DNA from: an uncultured Clostridia bacterium
GTDB taxonomy: Bacteria; Bacillota; Clostridia; Oscillospirales; Ruminococcaceae
Length of the DNA: 8,951 bases
Direction of reading: 5' to 3'
Assembly (NCBI GenBank): GCA_945947715.1
Contig: CAMEYZ010000081.1
Location: 1 to 8,951, forward strand
How positions within the stretch are numbered: position 1 is the stretch's first letter; the number at the start of each line of letters is the position of its first letter. The notes under the pieces were generated by a model. It was not told the DNA's origin. It saw nothing but the letters and a program-made list of their open reading frames with translations, and ran no database searches. This document shows, in pieces, positions 6,977 to 8,951 of this stretch. The position numbers and the translations under genes were made by a program.

Positions 6977-7106
6977 GACGACAGATGATGTTAGGAAAGC
7001 GCTGATTAAGGCGAAGCCATTGTTTCCGACGCTCGAAAATCCGTAACTGAGAGTGTCGTGAAACAATTTAATCAGCGGTTCCTTAGGTATCATCTGCCGC
7101 CTTTTT
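6977..7106 (+). terminator. Probable terminator of the DUF1015-phosphorylase operon, interrupted by an inserted palindrome
   Basis: CAGATGAT (6982-6989) pairs perfectly with ATCATCTG (7089-7096), and mismatched extra pairing of GACGA with CCGCC leads directly into TTTTT (7102-7106). With the inner 89-bp palindrome plus one TTA removed, the loop would be only 7 bases, a normal intrinsic terminator. The T run overlaps the last codons region of the convergent spmB gene. Whether the enlarged hairpin still terminates is unknown. Confidence 0.5.
6994..7082. mobile_element. MITE-like palindromic element (about 89 bp) with TTA flanking repeats
   Basis: The ends are imperfect inverted repeats: GGAAAGCGCTGATTAA (6994-7009) and the complement of TTAATCAGCGGTTCC (7068-7082). 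Both are directly flanked by TTA (6991-6993 and 7083-7085), like a 3-bp target duplication. Inside, ATTGTTTCCGACGCTC (7019-7034) pairs with GAGTGTCGTGAAACAAT (7051-7067), and a small GGC-GAA-GCC hairpin lies at 7010-7018, so a transcript would fold into a long stem with a side hairpin. It has no coding capacity. The simplest reading is a miniature inverted-repeat element with IS-like ends; a structured RNA or a host-specific intergenic repeat are alternatives. Copy number cannot be judged from this window. Confidence 0.5.
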
Positions 7107-7642
7107 CAGTACATGAACAGCCTGACTGCAATTGCACTCACAAGAAATCCCGTTATATCACCGCTCAGCGAAGCAGCAAGGGTATGACGGGAATTTTTTA
7201 TTTTCAGCGAGCCATAGTAAACTGCAACCGTGTAGAATGTTGTCTCCGTGGAGCCGGATATCACAGAGGCTACTCTGCCCGCGAAGCTGTCGGGGTGATT
7301 CTCCCGCAGTATGGACTCGAACACAGCAGCCGCTCCGCTGCCCGAAACAGGGCGGATTATCGCCAGCGGCAGACACTCTGCGGGAAATCCCACCGCCGAC
7401 AGCAAAGGCGACATCAGCTCTGACAAAAAATCCGGAAGCCCCGATGCTCTGAACATTCCCACCGCAGTCACCAGCAGTATAAGCGGAGGAACTATATCTG
7501 CAGTGGTCTGCAGACCCTCCATTGCGCCTGAGGTAAATTCCCCGAAAATGTCCGTCTTTTTTACCAGCCCGCAGATGAACACCGCCGCTGTCAGAACAGG
7601 CACTATATAATCACCCAAGGCATTTTCCTCTTTTCCGCTCAT
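7106..7642 (-). CDS. spmB: Spore maturation protein B (SpmB) homologue
   Basis: SpmB is an integral membrane protein that, with SpmA, is needed in Bacillus subtilis for spore core dehydration; the family belongs to the nucleoside-recognition (Gate) type of membrane proteins. From the ATG at 7642 the protein has 178 residues, the same length as I recall for the B. subtilis protein. Hydrophobic segments occur near 10-27, 49-66, 78-97 and 160-176. Family signatures are LPLAIIRPVSGSGA (91-104) and GRVASVISGSTETTFYTVAV (122-141), then YYGSLKIK. An AGGA ribosome binding site (about 7651-7654) precedes this ATG; a GTG at 7669 with AAAGG upstream is a possible alternative start that would add 9 residues. 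The gene overlaps the end of spmA by 32 bp, which suggests coupled translation. It ends against the T run of the convergent terminator. Confidence 0.9.
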   Translation of the reverse strand: MSGKEENALGDYIVPVLTAAVFICGLVKKTDIFGEFTSGAMEGLQTTADIVPPLILLVTAVGMFRASGLPDFLSELMSPLLSAVGFPAECLPLAIIRPVSGSGAAAVFESILRENHPDSFAGRVASVISGSTETTFYTVAVYYGSLKIKNSRHTLAASLSGDITGFLVSAIAVRLFMY

Positions 7643-8228
7643 GCTTTTTCCTGTGCCTTCCGATAGCACAGCCCGCCTTTGCTGCGATAAGCGACACAGT
7701 CAGCGATGCGGCTGTGGTGAATATCACCGCAGGCATTATATCAAAGGGACGTTCTGCGCCGTATTTCAACCTGAGAGATGCCGCTGTCGTGGGGATAAGA
7801 GTCAGCGAGGCAGTGTTGAGGACCGTGAATATCACCATGTTGTCCGACGGAAGCTCGCCCTCCGATTCCTCAGAAAGAGCCTTCATGGCCTCAAGCCCCA
7901 GCGGAGTTGCGGCGTTTCCCAGCCCCAGCAGATTAGCTGATACGTTCATGCATATGCATCTAAATGCTCTGCCCTCGGTGTCGATGTCCACAAATAGCGC
8001 CTTCAGGGGCTTTTTTAATAATCCGGCTATCACTTCGGTGATGCCCGACTTTTCCGCCACTCTCATAAGTCCGCTCCAGAAGCACATTCCCCCACACAGA
8101 TATACTGCAAGCTCTACTGCGTTCACAGGCTCGTTCAACACTGCCGAGGAAACGTCAGAAATATTCCCCGAAATAAGCGAATATATTACCGAAGCAAGTA
8201 TGAGCACCCCCGCAAATTTACCGACCAT
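7611..8228 (-). CDS. spmA: Spore maturation protein A (SpmA) homologue
   Basis: SpmA is the membrane partner of SpmB. The 205-residue product has hydrophobic segments near 4-20, 38-55, 132-150 and 165-187, the family signature GLGNAATPLGLEAMKAL (102-118) and VLNTASLTLIPTTAASLRLKYG (136-157). The C-terminus is a basic tail (about 190-201, RHRKKHERKRGK) on the far side of the last membrane segment. Length is close to the roughly 196 residues of the B. subtilis protein. The ATG at 8228 follows AGGAGG (8236-8241) with 7-base spacing. In B. subtilis the pair follows dacB, a sporulation D,D-carboxypeptidase; here the upstream neighbour is instead a divergent abrB-like gene, while an S11 gene lies about 5 kb away in the window on the other strand. 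Confidence 0.92.
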   Translation of the reverse strand: MVGKFAGVLILASVIYSLISGNISDVSSAVLNEPVNAVELAVYLCGGMCFWSGLMRVAEKSGITEVIAGLLKKPLKALFVDIDTEGRAFRCICMNVSANLLGLGNAATPLGLEAMKALSEESEGELPSDNMVIFTVLNTASLTLIPTTAASLRLKYGAERPFDIMPAVIFTTAASLTVSLIAAKAGCAIGRHRKKHERKRGKCLG

Positions 8229-8281
8229 TTATTATCCTCCTGTAACTCACTTTTTTATTCACTTTGTGATTTTTCTGTAAA

Positions 8282-8309
8282 ATAATATGAAATTTTTATC
8301 AATTTACAA
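8282..8309 (-). promoter_or_regulatory. Candidate promoter for spmAB
   Basis: On the minus strand TTGTAA (8304-8309), a 16-base spacer and TATTAT (8282-8287) form a moderate sigma-A-like promoter about 45 nt ahead of spmA. The region is very AT-rich, so other placements are possible. I saw no clear sporulation-sigma (sigma-E or sigma-G) pattern. Confidence 0.45.
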
Positions 8310-8317
8310 AAAATGTG

Positions 8318-8346
8318 TTGACAAAGGAAAAATTTGATTGTATAAT
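8318..8346 (+). promoter_or_regulatory. Perfect-consensus sigma-A promoter for the abrB-like gene
   Basis: TTGACA (8318-8323), exactly 17 bases, and TATAAT (8341-8346) match consensus at all positions. The start would be near 8353, giving a leader of about 107 nt. The -35 lies only 8 bp from the candidate spmA -35 on the other strand, so the two promoters are back to back. Confidence 0.88.
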
Positions 8347-8361
8347 GGAATAAAATATATA

Positions 8362-8398
8362 AAATAATGCTTCTTTGTGCTTACATGAAGAATTATTT
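8362..8398 (+). other. Inverted repeat in the abrB-like gene leader
   Basis: AAATAATGCTTC (8362-8373) and GAAGAATTATTT (8387-8398) form a 12-bp inverted repeat with one mismatch around a 13-base loop, starting about 9 bases after the predicted transcription start. It could be an RNA hairpin in the leader or an operator, for example for autoregulation. It is AT-rich, so significance is limited. Confidence 0.35.
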
Positions 8399-8459
8399 GA
8401 TATTTTGTTGAAAATGCTAAACATTATATTTTCTATGATGTTGAGAAAGGAAAATTGCT

Positions 8460-8708
8460 ATGAAGGAAACAGGTGTAACAAGAGCTTTAGACAGTCTGGG
8501 AAGAGTAGTTATTCCCATAGAGATCAGAAGACGTTTTGAAATAAACGAAGATGAAGAGCTTGAATTCTATATTGAGGACGATAAGATCATAATGAAGAAA
8601 TTCATTGATTCCTGTACTTTCTGCGGTTCCAGAGATAATCTTACCGAATATAAGGGAAAGCATATCTGCACTGACTGCATCAAGGACGTAAAGACATTCA
8701 AGGCGTAA
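8460..8708 (+). CDS. abrB: AbrB-family transition-state regulator with C-terminal Cys4 motif
   Basis: AbrB proteins are dimeric swapped-hairpin DNA-binding regulators that repress post-exponential genes in Firmicutes. The 82-residue protein has the full AbrB/SpoVT domain at 1-47 (GVTRALDSLGRVVIPIEIRR at 5-24, then ELEFYIEDDKIIMKK). In place of the B. subtilis AbrB C-terminal half there is a short zinc-ribbon-like module: Cys52-x2-Cys55 and Cys70-x2-Cys73 (CTFCG...HICTDC). This layout is common in clostridial AbrB homologues, so it is not a truncation; zinc binding is inferred from the cysteines. AAAGGA (8446-8451) precedes the ATG by 8 bases. The gene is monocistronic between a perfect promoter and a terminator, and divergent from spmAB, whose promoter it could control. 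Targets cannot be read from the sequence. Confidence 0.9.
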   Translation: MKETGVTRALDSLGRVVIPIEIRRRFEINEDEELEFYIEDDKIIMKKFIDSCTFCGSRDNLTEYKGKHICTDCIKDVKTFKA

Positions 8709-8740
8709 ACACAAAGCTACATAAAAAATATATTCTTTGT

Positions 8741-8792
8741 CTGGTCTGATTATACGCGCTTTTTGAGTCTATAATCAGAACAGGCATTTTTT
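8741..8792 (+). terminator. Terminator after the abrB-like gene
   Basis: CTGGTCTGATTATA (8741-8754) pairs with TATAATCAGAACAG (8770-8783) with one mismatch, including 10 perfect base pairs next to the loop. TTTTTT follows at 8787-8792. It lies 32 bases after the stop codon. Confidence 0.8.
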
Positions 8793-8829
8793 GCATATTT
8801 CTAATTCTTATTTGTGGAGGCTGAAAAGT

Positions 8830-8951
8830 TTGGTATATCTTTCTGTAAACGAGCTTACTTCCGGAATGTGCGTAGACAGAGATATTAACTTCTACGACGC
8901 CTCCGTCAGAACAGCTATCTGCATTCGCCATGGGCAAAAGCTTACCGATGT
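8830..8951 (+). CDS. Start of a probable HD-GYP/HD-domain type protein (runs off the right edge)
   Basis: Forty codons are visible, starting at a TTG (8830) placed 9 bases after a strong GGAGG (8816-8820): (M)VYLSVNELTSGMCVDRDINF, then YDASVRTAICIRHGQKLTD. The pattern of an initial strand, NEL-x-SGM, RDI and a later G-x-x-LTD resembles the N-terminal region that precedes HD-GYP c-di-GMP phosphodiesterase domains. The HD-GYP motif itself would lie outside the window, so this is a resemblance, not a domain match. The frame has no nearby ATG upstream; the first internal ATG is codon 13 and has no ribosome binding site. No separate promoter is obvious after the abrB terminator, so expression may depend on read-through or a weak promoter. 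Confidence 0.5.
   Translation, partial: MVYLSVNELTSGMCVDRDINFYDASVRTAICIRHGQKLTD

Noticed and set aside
7641..8280. Plus-strand open frames opposite spmA
   Set aside because: They are antisense to spmA, whose signature GLGNAATPLG and start signals are clear.
8316..8326. Possible Spo0A box overlapping the abrB -35 (TTTGTCAA on the minus strand)
   Set aside because: The central G of the TGTCGAA core is missing and the match is explained by the TTGACA hexamer itself.
1..8951. CRISPR array, tRNA, rRNA or prophage
   Set aside because: No regularly spaced repeats, cloverleaf sequences, rRNA-like stretches or phage genes were seen on either strand.

Overview
The window looks like chromosomal DNA from an anaerobic, low-to-mid GC member of the Clostridia. 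My best guess is a Ruminococcus-like Oscillospiraceae near the R. albus group. The basis is a mannosylglucose phosphorylase of the type known from R. albus, a clostridial-type AbrB protein with a C-terminal Cys4 motif, spmA/spmB homologues, AT-rich intergenic regions with near-consensus sigma-A promoters, and AGGAGG-type ribosome binding sites. The taxon is inferred; there is no rRNA or other marker here.

Layout, left to right. (1) The 5' part of rnr (RNase R) on the minus strand, leaving the window on the left. (2) A 428-bp divergent intergenic region with a promoter for each side. (3) A membrane-anchored peptidase S11 (D,D-carboxypeptidase-like) gene on the plus strand whose SxN motif appears degenerate. 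(4) Convergent terminators between it and a secreted YfbK-like von Willebrand factor A protein with an Fn3-like N-terminal region, on the minus strand, driven by a perfect-consensus promoter. (5) A divergent two-gene plus-strand operon: a DUF1015 protein, then a GH130 4-O-beta-D-mannosyl-D-glucose phosphorylase. A cre-like/LacI-like site lies upstream of its promoter. (6) A compact palindromic element (about 89 bp, flanked by TTA repeats) that seems to sit in the loop of a terminator hairpin. (7) spmB and spmA overlapping on the minus strand. (8) Divergently, an abrB-like regulator gene on the plus strand with a perfect-consensus promoter back to back with the spmA promoter and followed by a clear terminator. 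(9) The first 40 codons of a gene that resembles the N-terminus of HD-GYP-type proteins, leaving the window on the right.

Functionally the window is mostly a mosaic of short housekeeping units: RNA decay, cell wall, surface protein, beta-mannan disaccharide catabolism, spore-maturation-type membrane proteins and a transition-state regulator. It is not one large system. The most interesting points are the apparent loss of the SxN motif in the S11 protein, the MITE-like palindrome nested in a terminator, the DUF1015/phosphorylase pairing, and the shared abrB/spmAB control region. I found no CRISPR array, phage, complete insertion sequence, rRNA or tRNA, and no convincing new multi-gene system.
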